Part shown: in pieces, positions 19,288 through 26,958 of the stretch
Position numbering within the stretch: the first letter of the stretch is position 1
How the letters are laid out: each line of letters starts with the position of its first letter
Source: Nevskia sp.
GTDB taxonomy: Bacteria; Pseudomonadota; Gammaproteobacteria; Nevskiales; Nevskiaceae
Assembly: GCA_016779605.1 (NCBI GenBank)
Contig: JADHNH010000012.1
Location: 1 to 53,484, forward strand
Reading direction: 5' to 3'
Length of the DNA: 53,484 nucleotides
Translations under genes and position numbers: made by a program
The notes under the pieces: generated by a model
The model's input: only the letters and a program-made list of their open reading frames with translations
Told to the model about the DNA's origin: nothing
Databases searched by the model: none

Positions 19288-19977
19288 CTAGGCGTCGCCA
19301 CCCTGGCCGCGCATCGCGCCTGGCTTGCCGGGGAATCGCAGCTTGCGGCCGGTGATCATCGCGCGCGGAAGGTTCTCGCGGTGGATCAGGCTGCCGGCGA
19401 TCACGCCCGCCAGGTGCAGCACCACCAGCCCGAGCGTGAGGTTGGCGAAAAAGCCGTGCAGCTCCTCGTACGCGCTTTCGGCCTCTTTTTCACCCGCTTC
19501 GCCCTCGGCGTCCTTCGCCTTCGCGCCTTCGGCCGCGACTGCCGGCACCGTCGTTCCCGCCGCCGGTGCATGACCCAGCCAGGCGGCCAGCGGCCCCTCG
19601 TTCTCGGAATCCGCCTGCACTACAAAGCCGGTCACCACGGTCGCCGCCAGGCACACCAGCAGGGCCACGATCATGGCGCCGCCGGCGGGATTGTGCCCCA
19701 GGTAGTGCGCCGGCTTGCCGCGGAACAGGCTCGACAGGTAGCCGAACACCTCGACAGGCCCGCGGACAAAATCGCTGAACCGGGCGTAACGCGAGCCGAT
19801 GAAGCCCCAGATCACGCGCGCCACCACGTAGGCGCCCACCCAGTAACCGGCGGCGATATGCGCATCCTCGAAGTCTTCGGCGGTGAAATAGGCCACCAGG
19901 AATGCCGCTGCCAGGGTCCAGTGGCCGATCCGTACGAATGAATCCCAGACACGGACTTGTTCTTTATTGTCTTCCAT
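19288..19977 (-). CDS. Cytochrome b561-type (Ni/Fe-hydrogenase b-subunit-like) membrane protein
   Basis: This 229-residue membrane protein has four predicted helices: RIGHWTLAAAFLVAYF, HIAAGYWVGAYVVARVIWGFI, GGAMIVALLVCLAATVVTGFVV and LTLGLVVLHLAGVIAG. Conserved histidines in helices 1, 2 and 4 suit heme b ligation. A charged insert rich in Lys, Glu and Ala (about residues 148-168) separates helices 3 and 4. The ATG at 19977 has GGAG eight bases upstream; a longer frame reading back into the promoter is rejected. It leads the ATPase gene and is preceded by a perfect FNR-type box. A role in anaerobic electron transfer is inferred. Confidence 0.85.
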   Translation of the reverse strand: MEDNKEQVRVWDSFVRIGHWTLAAAFLVAYFTAEDFEDAHIAAGYWVGAYVVARVIWGFIGSRYARFSDFVRGPVEVFGYLSSLFRGKPAHYLGHNPAGGAMIVALLVCLAATVVTGFVVQADSENEGPLAAWLGHAPAAGTTVPAVAAEGAKAKDAEGEAGEKEAESAYEELHGFFANLTLGLVVLHLAGVIAGSLIHRENLPRAMITGRKLRFPGKPGAMRGQGGDA

Positions 19978-20002
19978 GTGGTTCGCTCCAGTTGACCATT
20001 GT

Positions 20003-20044
20003 AGGTTATCCCTGTCGCCAGGCCCCGGCATTGATGCGGATCAA
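20003..20044 (-). promoter_or_regulatory. FNR/ANR-type promoter of the cytochrome b561-ATPase pair
   Basis: TTGATGCGGATCAA at 20031-20044 is a perfect consensus FNR box (TTGAT-N4-ATCAA). On the minus strand TAACCT at 20008-20003 fits a -10 with the box centred at -41.5 from a start near 19996, leaving a 19-base leader containing GGAG. Confidence 0.7.
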
Positions 20045-20162
20045 GTCGCTCCGCCGCCGGCCTGCAATGGCGGACGACGCCCGCAGAAAGCCGGCGATCC
20101 GCGCCACTGCCGTTCCAGGCCGCATCGACCGTGTCAGGCAATCGTCATACGCCGGGCCCATG

Positions 20163-20204
20163 ATGACCCAGATCAATGATGCCGGTCCTTCGTTTCCATA
20201 GGGT
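20163..20204 (+). promoter_or_regulatory. FNR/ANR-type promoter of the pyruvate-kinase-like gene
   Basis: ATGACCCAGATCAA at 20163-20176 matches the FNR consensus with two departures in the left half-site and a perfect ATCAA right half. TAGGGT at 20199-20204 is a plausible plus-strand -10 exactly at class II spacing (start near 20211). The leader would be about 125 bases. The 358-base intergenic region 19978-20335 thus carries two divergent candidate boxes and no other gene that I can see. Confidence 0.5.
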
Positions 20205-20335
20205 AGCTGCCGGATCGAACGCAACGGAATGACCATGCCCAGCGGCCGTTTTTGCGGACTCCTCCTGCGCCATGCCTTGTCGCGGTGGCGCCCCGGGCCC
20301 GCATTCACGCCGTCGATTGCCGCCGGCCGCCCTGC

Positions 20336-22240
20336 ATGAACAACAAGGCGCTCGCCGAAACCGCCGCAGCAGACTCCCGGCGCCGCGAATACGAAGCGCT
20401 GGCCGCCGAGCTGGAGCGGCTGCGGGCCGACATGCAGGCGCTCGCCCAGCATGCCGCGCCGCAGCTTGCGGCCGCCGATCCCGCCTACCGCAGCAGCGCC
20501 TGCAACTTGCTGCATTACGTCGCACTGCGCAAGCACGACCTGCGCAGCCTGCAGGAACGCCTGGCGCGCCTGGGCCTGTCGTCGCTCGGGCGCGCCGAAT
20601 CGCACGTGGCCGCCACCGTCGACGCCATGCTGGGCACGGTTGCCGCGGCGCTCGGCCGGCCGGCGGCGGAGTCGGCCTGTGCGGTGGGCTTCGACGAAGG
20701 CCACCGGCTGCTGCGCGCCCACACCGAGGAACTGCTGGGCGCGGGCCCTGCCCGCCGCAATACCCGCATCATGGTCACCATGCCGCGCGAGAGCGCGGAC
20801 GACTACTCGCTGGTGCACGACCTGCTGCGGCGCGGCATGGATTGCATGCGCATCAACTGCGCGCACGACGACCCCGAGGTCTGGCAGCGCATGATCGACA
20901 ACCTGCGCCGCGCCGAGTGCGCCGTGCAACGGCCTTGCAAGTTGCTCATGGACCTCGGCGGGCCCAAGCTGCGCACCGGGCCGGTGCAGCCCGGCCCGGC
21001 CGTGCTCAAGCTGCGGCCGCGGCGCGATGCGCTGGGCCGGGTGCTCGCACCGTGCCGGATCTGGCTGACGGCGGCCGGCGGCGGCACGGCGCCGCCGGCA
21101 GCGGCCGACGCGGTGGTGCCGGTGGCCTCGTCCGACTGGCTTGCCGGCCTGCGCAAGGGCGACGAACTCGAGTTCATCGACGCCCGCGGCGCGGCGCGGC
21201 ACTGGCAGGTCACCGGAGAGGCGCCCGGCGGCTGCTTCTGCCAGAGCGAGCGCACCTGTTACCTGGTGCCGCGCATCGCCCTGCGGCGGCACGGCCCCAA
21301 GCGCCGCGGCAAGGCGCAGAACTCGACCGTCGCAGACCTGCCGCGGCAGGAAAGCTTCATCCTGCTGCACCAGGGCGACCGCCTGCTGCTGAGCCGCGGC
21401 GAAGCCCCCGGCCGCCCTGCCCGGCTGGACCGCCGCGGCCGCGTGCTGCGGCCCGCGTCGATCGGCTGCCTGCCGCCGGAATGCATCGACGACGTGCGCG
21501 CCGGCGAGCCGATCTGGTTCGACGACGGCCGCATCGGCGGCATCATCGAGCAGGTCGCCGACGGCACCGCCGCGGTGCGCATCACGCATGCGCCGGAGCG
21601 CGGCGCCAAGCTGCGCGGCGGCAAGGGCATCAACCTGCCGCTCAGCCGGCTGCGCATGCCCGCCTTCACCGAAAAGGATCGCGCCGACCTGCCCTTCGTC
21701 GCCGAGCACGCCGACATGGTCGGCCTGTCCTTCGTCGACCGCGTCGAGGACGTCGAGCACCTGCAGGCCGAGATCGACCGCCTCGGCGGCCGGCGGCCGG
21801 CCATCGTCCTGAAGATCGAGACACGGCGTGCCTTCCAGCACCTGCCGGAGCTGCTGCTGGCGGCGATGCGCCGGAGCCGCTGCGGGGTGATGATCGCGCG
21901 CGGCGACCTCGCGGTGGAATGCGGCTTCGAACGGCTCGCCGAGGTGCAGGAGGAAGTGTTGTGGTTGTGCGAAGCGGCGCACGTCCCGGCAATCTGGGCC
22001 ACCCAGGTGCTGGAGAGCCTGGCCAAGGAAGGTCTGCCCTCGCGCGCCGAGATCACCGACGCCGCCATGGGCCACCGCGCCGAGTGCGTGATGCTCAACA
22101 AGGGCCCGCACATCGTCGAAGCGGTGGGTGCGCTGGACGACATCCTGCGGCGCATGCAGGGCCACCAGAACAAGAAGACCGCGCGCCTGCGCCCGCTGCA
22201 CCTGGCGATGGATTTTTCCGTCGAGCATCCGCCGGCCTGA
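20336..22240 (+). CDS. Divergent pyruvate-kinase-like protein with long N-terminal extension
   Basis: Of 634 residues, the first 130 or so form a helical extension with no recognised domain, then the pyruvate kinase barrel begins at RIMVTMPRESADDY (usual CTIGPAS position) and GMDCMRINCAHDD. Further matches are LLMDLGGPKLRTGPV, LTEKD-like FTEKDRADLPF, VGLSFVDRVEDV, VLKIETRRAF, GVMIARGDLAVE and ATQVLESLAKEGLPSRAE. The usual MLSGETA is replaced by MLNKGPH, and the protein ends near there, so the C-terminal allosteric domain is missing. Family membership is clear; true pyruvate kinase activity is not certain. It converges on the acetoacetate-decarboxylase-like gene. Confidence 0.8.
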   Translation: MNNKALAETAAADSRRREYEALAAELERLRADMQALAQHAAPQLAAADPAYRSSACNLLHYVALRKHDLRSLQERLARLGLSSLGRAESHVAATVDAMLGTVAAALGRPAAESACAVGFDEGHRLLRAHTEELLGAGPARRNTRIMVTMPRESADDYSLVHDLLRRGMDCMRINCAHDDPEVWQRMIDNLRRAECAVQRPCKLLMDLGGPKLRTGPVQPGPAVLKLRPRRDALGRVLAPCRIWLTAAGGGTAPPAAADAVVPVASSDWLAGLRKGDELEFIDARGAARHWQVTGEAPGGCFCQSERTCYLVPRIALRRHGPKRRGKAQNSTVADLPRQESFILLHQGDRLLLSRGEAPGRPARLDRRGRVLRPASIGCLPPECIDDVRAGEPIWFDDGRIGGIIEQVADGTAAVRITHAPERGAKLRGGKGINLPLSRLRMPAFTEKDRADLPFVAEHADMVGLSFVDRVEDVEHLQAEIDRLGGRRPAIVLKIETRRAFQHLPELLLAAMRRSRCGVMIARGDLAVECGFERLAEVQEEVLWLCEAAHVPAIWATQVLESLAKEGLPSRAEITDAAMGHRAECVMLNKGPHIVEAVGALDDILRRMQGHQNKKTARLRPLHLAMDFSVEHPPA

Positions 22241-22267
22241 TGCCGGCGCGCGGAACTTGCCGGCGCT

Positions 22268-22954
22268 TCAAACCCGCGCTGCTTCGATCCGCGCCACCGG
22301 AAACACCATGCGGAAATCGGTGACATTCAGCGCCAGCACCGGCTCGCCGCGCGCGAGATCCGGGAAATAGCGGGCATCGAAGCGCCAGCGCAGTACGCGG
22401 GCCAGGCGCACGTGGCCGCGCGCCGAGGGAGCGTAGGTGTAGACGCGCCCGTCGTACCATTGCGACAGCGTGCGCAGCGGCCGCGGCACCCAGTGAGCGG
22501 GCACCGGCAACCGCGGCCCGCGAGCTTGCAGCTCCAGCTCGGCGAAAATGGTGCCGTCCGGCGCGGCGACGGTCACCCGATCCACGCCGTCCGGGCCGGC
22601 GGCGAAATCGAAGTCGGCGCGATCCTTGGGGATGCCCCAGTTGTTCCGTCCGTTGACCACCGAAGCCCAGGTCGACACGAAGATGCGCGAGATCGACAGG
22701 TCGCGGCGCCCGCCGATGCCCAGCCTTCCCGGGATGTACAGCAACTCGCGGTAGGGCCCGACCTCGGACGCCGCATAGTCGACGAACATGGCGTAGGCCA
22801 GGCGGCTGCGTCCCAGCCGCGGGCAGCCGGCGGGCAGGAAGCTGCCTTGCTGCAGCACCTCGTGCGGCAGCCGCACCACGAATACGTAGCCCTGGCCGGT
22901 GAGAGTCCATGGTGCCGGCACCGGCGGCACCCCCGCGGGAAGAGACTGGTTCAC
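22268..22954 (-). CDS. Acetoacetate decarboxylase-family protein
   Basis: A 228-residue protein of the acetoacetate decarboxylase fold. NNWGIPKDRADFDF places a lysine where the Schiff-base lysine of the family lies (usual WGFPKK context). Upstream sequence (FVDYAASEVGPYRELLYIPG) matches the family strand-loop region. The adjacent acyl-CoA dehydrogenase gene ends up 13 bases away and is cotranscribed, so a role in catabolism of a keto acid or acyl intermediate is likely. Members of this family also include dehydratases and hydrolases, so decarboxylation is inferred. Confidence 0.8.
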   Translation of the reverse strand: MNQSLPAGVPPVPAPWTLTGQGYVFVVRLPHEVLQQGSFLPAGCPRLGRSRLAYAMFVDYAASEVGPYRELLYIPGRLGIGGRRDLSISRIFVSTWASVVNGRNNWGIPKDRADFDFAAGPDGVDRVTVAAPDGTIFAELELQARGPRLPVPAHWVPRPLRTLSQWYDGRVYTYAPSARGHVRLARVLRWRFDARYFPDLARGEPVLALNVTDFRMVFPVARIEAARV

Positions 22955-22967
22955 GTGCCCGCCCGCT

Positions 22968-24242
22968 TCAGCCTTCCATCGCCTCCCCGTACAGGTCCAG
23001 CGCGCGCGCCTTCTGCTCGTAGCCGATGTAGCTGGGGAACATCCCCGCGGCCGGCTTGAACTCGGCCAGCACCTCGCGCGCCACCGTCACCTTGTGCACT
23101 TCGGTGGGGCCGTCCGCCAGGCCGACATGGAACGAGTTGACCAGCCAGTCGGAAAACGGCATCTCGTTGGACAGGCCGAGCGAGCCGTGCACCTGCAGCG
23201 CGCGCGCGGCGATGTCGTGCAGCACCTGCGGCATGACCGCCTTCACCGCGGCGATGTTCTTGCGCACCATCTTGTAGTCGTGGTGGCGGTCGATCAGCCA
23301 GGCCGTCTCCAGCACCAGGAGGCGGAACTGGCGCAGCTGGATCCAGCTGTCGGCGATCTTCTCCTGCACCATCTGCTTGCGCGCGAGCTGCTCGCCCTGG
23401 GTGAAGCGCGACAGCGCGCGCTCGCACATCATCTCGAAGGCGCGCCGCGCCTGCGCCACCGTGCGCATGGCGTGGTGCATGCGGCCGCCGCCCAGGCGCG
23501 TCTGCGCCACCACGAAGGCGTCGCCGCGGCTGCCCAGCATGTTCTCCAGCGGCACCCGCACATTGGTCCAGCGCATGTGCGCGTGCGTCGCCTCCGGCTC
23601 GCCATGGAAACCGTGGTTGCGCACGATCTCGATGCCGGGCGTATCCGCCGGCACGATGAACATCGACATGCGGCGGTAGCGCGCCGCATCCGGGTCGGTC
23701 ACCGCCATCAAAATGAAGAAGCTGGCGAAGCGCGCGTTGGAGGCAAACCACTTCTCGCCGTTGATCACCCAGGCATCGCCGTCCTGCACCGCCGAGGTGG
23801 TGAACACCGTCGGGTCCGCGCCGCCCTGCGGCTCGGTCATGGCGAAGCAGGACACGATCTCGTTGGCCAGCAGCGGCTCCAGGAAGCGGCGCTTCTGCCC
23901 GGGCGTGCCGTAATGCGCCAGGATCTCGGCGTTGCCGGTATCCGGCGCCTGCGCGCCGAACACGATCGGCCCGAAGCGCGAGCGGCCGAACAGCTCATTC
24001 ATCAGGGCCAGCTTGACCTGGCCGTAGCCCTTGCCGCCGAGTTCCGGCCCCAGGTGGCAGGCCCACAGCCCGCGCTCGCGCACCTTGGCCTGCAGCGGCC
24101 GCACCAGGCGCACGAAGTTCGGCGCGCGGATGTCCCACTGGCTGCCGAGCAGGTGGTCCAGCGGCTCCACTTCCTCGCGCACGAAGCGGTCGATCCAGTC
24201 GAGCTGCACCTGGAACTCGGGGTCGGTCTCAAACTGCCACAT
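22968..24242 (-). CDS. Acyl-CoA dehydrogenase family protein
   Basis: A 424-residue flavoprotein of the acyl-CoA dehydrogenase superfamily. Visible are FAMTEPQGGADPT (FAD-binding middle domain), WVINGEKWFASNA, RVPLENMLG, and in the C-terminal helical domain LARKQMVQEKIADS, RALQVHGSLGLSNEMP and ADGPTEVHKVTVAREVL. Length and layout are closest to the long medium/branched-chain types. The ATG at 24242 has GGAGG seven bases upstream. It is followed by the acetoacetate-decarboxylase-like gene on the same transcript. The substrate is not deducible. Confidence 0.9.
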   Translation of the reverse strand: MWQFETDPEFQVQLDWIDRFVREEVEPLDHLLGSQWDIRAPNFVRLVRPLQAKVRERGLWACHLGPELGGKGYGQVKLALMNELFGRSRFGPIVFGAQAPDTGNAEILAHYGTPGQKRRFLEPLLANEIVSCFAMTEPQGGADPTVFTTSAVQDGDAWVINGEKWFASNARFASFFILMAVTDPDAARYRRMSMFIVPADTPGIEIVRNHGFHGEPEATHAHMRWTNVRVPLENMLGSRGDAFVVAQTRLGGGRMHHAMRTVAQARRAFEMMCERALSRFTQGEQLARKQMVQEKIADSWIQLRQFRLLVLETAWLIDRHHDYKMVRKNIAAVKAVMPQVLHDIAARALQVHGSLGLSNEMPFSDWLVNSFHVGLADGPTEVHKVTVAREVLAEFKPAAGMFPSYIGYEQKARALDLYGEAMEG

Positions 24243-24314
24243 CGCATTGCCTCCGGTAGGTATCGCCACAACCGCCGTGCGCCAACTTGTTGCCCAGGAA
24301 CGCGGCGGTCTCTT

Positions 24315-24374
24315 CCCTCACCCCACCGCCCGCTCCGCGGGTGGTTCCCCCCTCTCCCGCGGAGCGGGTGAGGG
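24315..24374. repeat. Long palindromic element (dispersed hairpin type)
   Basis: CCCGCTCCGCGGG (24329-24341) pairs with CCCGCGGAGCGGG (24356-24368), and an outer stem CCCTCACC (24315-24322) pairs with GGTGAGGG (24367-24374). The form resembles the dispersed GC hairpins common in Xanthomonadaceae genomes. The 291-base gap 24243-24533 holds this and three more hairpins and no gene. Confidence 0.75.
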
Positions 24375-24384
24375 GGCGCGTTTA

Positions 24385-24407
24385 GGCGATGACTCGATGT
24401 CATCGCC
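24385..24407. repeat. Inverted repeat, 9-bp arms and 5-base loop
   Basis: GGCGATGAC at 24385-24393 and GTCATCGCC at 24399-24407 form a perfect hairpin between the two flanking minus-strand genes. It could be a structural terminator or part of a repeat island. Confidence 0.7.
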
Positions 24408-24420
24408 TGCGGCCCCGAAC

Positions 24421-24442
24421 GCCCGGCCATGGATGGCCGGGC
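24421..24442. repeat. Inverted repeat, 10-bp arms
   Basis: GCCCGGCCAT at 24421-24430 faces ATGGCCGGGC at 24433-24442 across two bases. A near-perfect palindrome in the same hairpin island. Confidence 0.7.
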
Positions 24443-24506
24443 CGGGTGTTCCGGCAACCGCATTGTCTCGCCAGGGACGGCCAAACTGAACATACAAGGG
24501 ACGGCC

Positions 24507-24527
24507 CCCGGCGGCAAAGCCGCCGGG
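24507..24527 (-). terminator. Hairpin immediately downstream of the sulfurtransferase gene
   Basis: CCCGGCGGC (24507-24515), AAA loop, GCCGCCGGG (24519-24527) make a perfect 9-bp stem seven bases past the sulfurtransferase stop. No U-tract follows on the minus strand, so it may stabilise the transcript end rather than terminate alone. Confidence 0.5.
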
Positions 24528-24533
24528 ATCGCA

Positions 24534-25409
24534 TCAACCGCGCTCGATCGGCAGGGCCGCGTCCGGCGCCCACTCGCCCATCGAGCCGTCGTAAAGCGTC
24601 AGGTCGTCGTAACCCAGCTGGTGCAGCAGGAACAGGTCCACGGTGGCCGAAATGCCGCCGCCGCAGTAGGCGATGACGTGCTTGTCCGGGGTGATCCCCG
24701 CCGCGGCGAATTTGGCGGCGGCATCGTCCAGCGTGGTCAGCGCCTTGCTCTGCGGGTCGATCAGGCTCGCCGCCGGCACGTTCACGCTGCCCGGTATGCG
24801 GCCGGGTCGACCGTAGCGGCTCGGCTCCTCGCCCTTGTGGAACTGCGGACCGAGGGCGTTGACCGTCACCGTGCCCGGCGCGCCGATGGCGGCGAGCACT
24901 TCCCGCTTGCCGACGAAGCGGCCCGGCAGCGGCCGCGCCCGCAACACCGCCGGCGGATAGCCGCGGGCCGGGCCGCTCTCCACCGGCCGGCCTTCGGCGC
25001 GCCACTTGTCGAGCCCGCCGTCGAGCACCGCCGCGCGCTCGAAGCCCAGCGACTTGAGCATCCACCAGAACCGCGTCGCCCACATCATGTGGCCGACGCT
25101 GTACAGCACCACCCGCATGCCCTCGCCGATGCCGTGGCGGCCGAACGCCGCCTCCAGCTGCGCCGTTGCCGGCATCATGAAGCGCAGCCGCGTGCCCGCG
25201 TCGGAGAATTCGCCCTGCAGGTCCAGGAAATCCGCGCCGGGAATATGCGCCGCGGCGAAGCCTTCGCGCGCCGGCACCGTCTCGTAGGGGAAGTCGCTGC
25301 CCGGCGGCGCCGGGTTGAGCAGGGTGGTGCAGTCGTAGACGCGCAGATCGGCGCGCCCCAACTCGCGCGCCAGCGCTTCGGTACTGATCAAGGCATCGGG
25401 CTCTCGCAT
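24534..25409 (-). CDS. Sulfurtransferase (two-domain rhodanese/mercaptopyruvate type)
   Basis: A 291-residue tandem-rhodanese protein. The N-terminal inactive domain shows YDCTTLLNPA and HIPGADFLDL; the C-terminal domain carries the catalytic cysteine in AYCGGGISATVDLFLL, a CxGGxxA loop resembling the thiosulfate/3-mercaptopyruvate sulfurtransferase CGGGISA type. Such enzymes move sulfane sulfur to thiophilic acceptors such as cyanide or proteins. The start at 25409 is the first Met of the conserved block. It is a single-gene unit followed by a hairpin. Confidence 0.9.
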   Translation of the reverse strand: MREPDALISTEALARELGRADLRVYDCTTLLNPAPPGSDFPYETVPAREGFAAAHIPGADFLDLQGEFSDAGTRLRFMMPATAQLEAAFGRHGIGEGMRVVLYSVGHMMWATRFWWMLKSLGFERAAVLDGGLDKWRAEGRPVESGPARGYPPAVLRARPLPGRFVGKREVLAAIGAPGTVTVNALGPQFHKGEEPSRYGRPGRIPGSVNVPAASLIDPQSKALTTLDDAAAKFAAAGITPDKHVIAYCGGGISATVDLFLLHQLGYDDLTLYDGSMGEWAPDAALPIERG

Positions 25410-25680
25410 GGCAGTCCTCCGGCCGCAGTTTTACCGCAGTATGCATCATGCCGGCAGGTGGCGGCGCAGCCGCCCGCCGCTGCGCCGATCGCGGCATGAG
25501 GCCCGGTCGCAGCCGGTCCGGGGGTAAACTGGGTGTAAAACGTGTGTAAAGCCGCCGGGCATGTATAGCCGCCGTTGGCTAAGCTGTGTACGTTGCGCAC
25601 ACGCAGGCTCGTGTGACTAAAAAACTCGGCCGTCGCGCCGATGTCGTATCTCTAGGAAACACGCTGGGGAGGATCGAGGA

Positions 25681-25797
25681 ATGGCCGAACGTATGCGCGG
25701 CGCAGACGGCGCGCGCTTCAAGGCACGCCATGTCTGGGCGCTGTGGGCCTTTGCCGCTGGGCTGATCGCGGGGGCGCTGCTGGCCAACCTGTTTTGA
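25681..25797 (+). CDS. 38-residue single-span membrane protein
   Basis: The frame begins MAERMRGADGARFKARHV and then contains one hydrophobic segment (WALWAFAAGLIAGALLANLF, C-terminal end), ending at TGA. GGGGAGG lies about 9 bases before the ATG and AGGA directly before it, a strong ribosome-binding context. A positively charged N-terminus (Arg/Lys-rich) before the helix predicts an inside N-terminus. It is preceded by 271 bases of noncoding DNA after the divergent sulfurtransferase gene and stands alone. No family is recognised. Confidence 0.65.
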   Translation: MAERMRGADGARFKARHVWALWAFAAGLIAGALLANLF

Positions 25798-25824
25798 ACG
25801 CGAACGGCGCTCCAGGGTTTCGTT

Positions 25825-25848
25825 TTCGGCTTCGGCTTCGGCTTCGGC
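25825..25848. repeat. TTCGGC hexamer repeat (4 copies)
   Basis: Four consecutive TTCGGC units just after the small membrane-protein gene and before the M48 peptidase end. Short microsatellite without other features. Confidence 0.7.
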
Positions 25849-25886
25849 GTCCGCGGCGGCCTTGCGCAGCGGCAAAAATCGCCGCG

Positions 25887-26930
25887 CTACGGCCGGCCGG
25901 CCCGCGCAGCGGAGGCGGCGCGCAGGCGCGCAATGCGCTCCGCCGTGGGCGGGTGCGAGGACAGGTAGCTGCCCGGCTGCGACTTGTGCGTCCCGCCAGC
26001 CTTGTCGCGGGCCGCCACCATCCGTTCCAGCAGGTCGGCGAGGTGCGCGGGGGCAATGCCGTTCGCCTGCAGCACCCGCGCGGCGTAATCGTCGGCCTGG
26101 CTTTCGAACTCTCGCGAATAGCGCGTCTCCAGCAACGCCGTGGGCAGCGCCGCCAGCAGGCTTGAAATGTCGCCGAACCATGCGGTCATCGCCATGCCGA
26201 CGAAAGAGCCCTGCAGCAGCATGCGCATGCCGTGCCGGTAATGCACGTGGCCGGCTTCGTGCGCCAGCACACCGAGGATCTCGTCGTCGTTGGCGGCCAA
26301 GGCAACCAGCTGGTCGAGCAGGATCACGCGGCCGTCGGGCAAGGCAAACGCGTTGGGGCCGATCTTCGGGCTGGAGCGGAATTCGACCAGCACCGCGCCG
26401 GCCGGCGCTCCGGAACCGTCGTCGGCCTGCCGCAGGGCCGCGAAGCGGGCGGCCAAGGCGGCGCGCCGCGGCGCCTCCAGCTGCGACGGCTTGAGCACCG
26501 ACTGGTCCAGCGCGGCCATGGCCGAGTCGCTGATCCGCCGCGCCACCGAAGGCGGCAGGTCGCGTGCGATCAGCTCGGCCGCCGCCGGTGCCAGCCAGAC
26601 ATAGGCCACCACGGCCGCCGCCAGCGTCGCCAGCAATGCGGCCAGGGCTGCGCGCCAGCTCCGTTCCAGGCGCTCCACCCAGTCCAGGCGGTGCCCGGCC
26701 GCGTCCAGCGCCGGCTCCAGCGCCGCATGGTCGCGCACCTCGCAGAAGGCGCCGTCGGCAAAGCGCAGCACGCGCGGTGCGTTGCCCAGGCGCTCGGACA
26801 CCTTCACCGCCGCGCGCGGTTCGCAGCGCAGCACCCCCTCGCCTTCCACCCGCACCTCGTCGCCGGCGATGCTCAGCCGCACGTCGTGGCGCCGCGCGCT
26901 GCGGCCGTCGAAATAGATCGCCGGAATCAC
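25887..26930 (-). CDS. M48-family membrane metallopeptidase
   Basis: A 347-residue zinc peptidase. Residues 1-90 form a N-terminal domain of the type in DUF-containing M48 proteins, a hydrophobic segment follows at about 93-115, and the zinc motif HEAGH is at 224-228. The third ligand region is EFESQADDYA downstream, typical of M48. Related proteases degrade misfolded membrane or envelope proteins. The start lies 28 bases after the DUF898 gene stop, and the pair presumably forms an envelope-related operon with the DUF898 (YjgN-like) protein. Confidence 0.9.
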   Translation of the reverse strand: MIPAIYFDGRSARRHDVRLSIAGDEVRVEGEGVLRCEPRAAVKVSERLGNAPRVLRFADGAFCEVRDHAALEPALDAAGHRLDWVERLERSWRAALAALLATLAAAVVAYVWLAPAAAELIARDLPPSVARRISDSAMAALDQSVLKPSQLEAPRRAALAARFAALRQADDGSGAPAGAVLVEFRSSPKIGPNAFALPDGRVILLDQLVALAANDDEILGVLAHEAGHVHYRHGMRMLLQGSFVGMAMTAWFGDISSLLAALPTALLETRYSREFESQADDYAARVLQANGIAPAHLADLLERMVAARDKAGGTHKSQPGSYLSSHPPTAERIARLRAASAARAGRP

Positions 26931-26958
26931 CGGACGAACTCCGGCGGCAAGCGCCGCC

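Noticed and set aside
19288-19977. Cytochrome b561-type protein as a fifth hydrogenase subunit
   Set aside because: It is 9 kb from the hydrogenase genes, and group 3b enzymes are soluble. It pairs with the ATPase gene instead.
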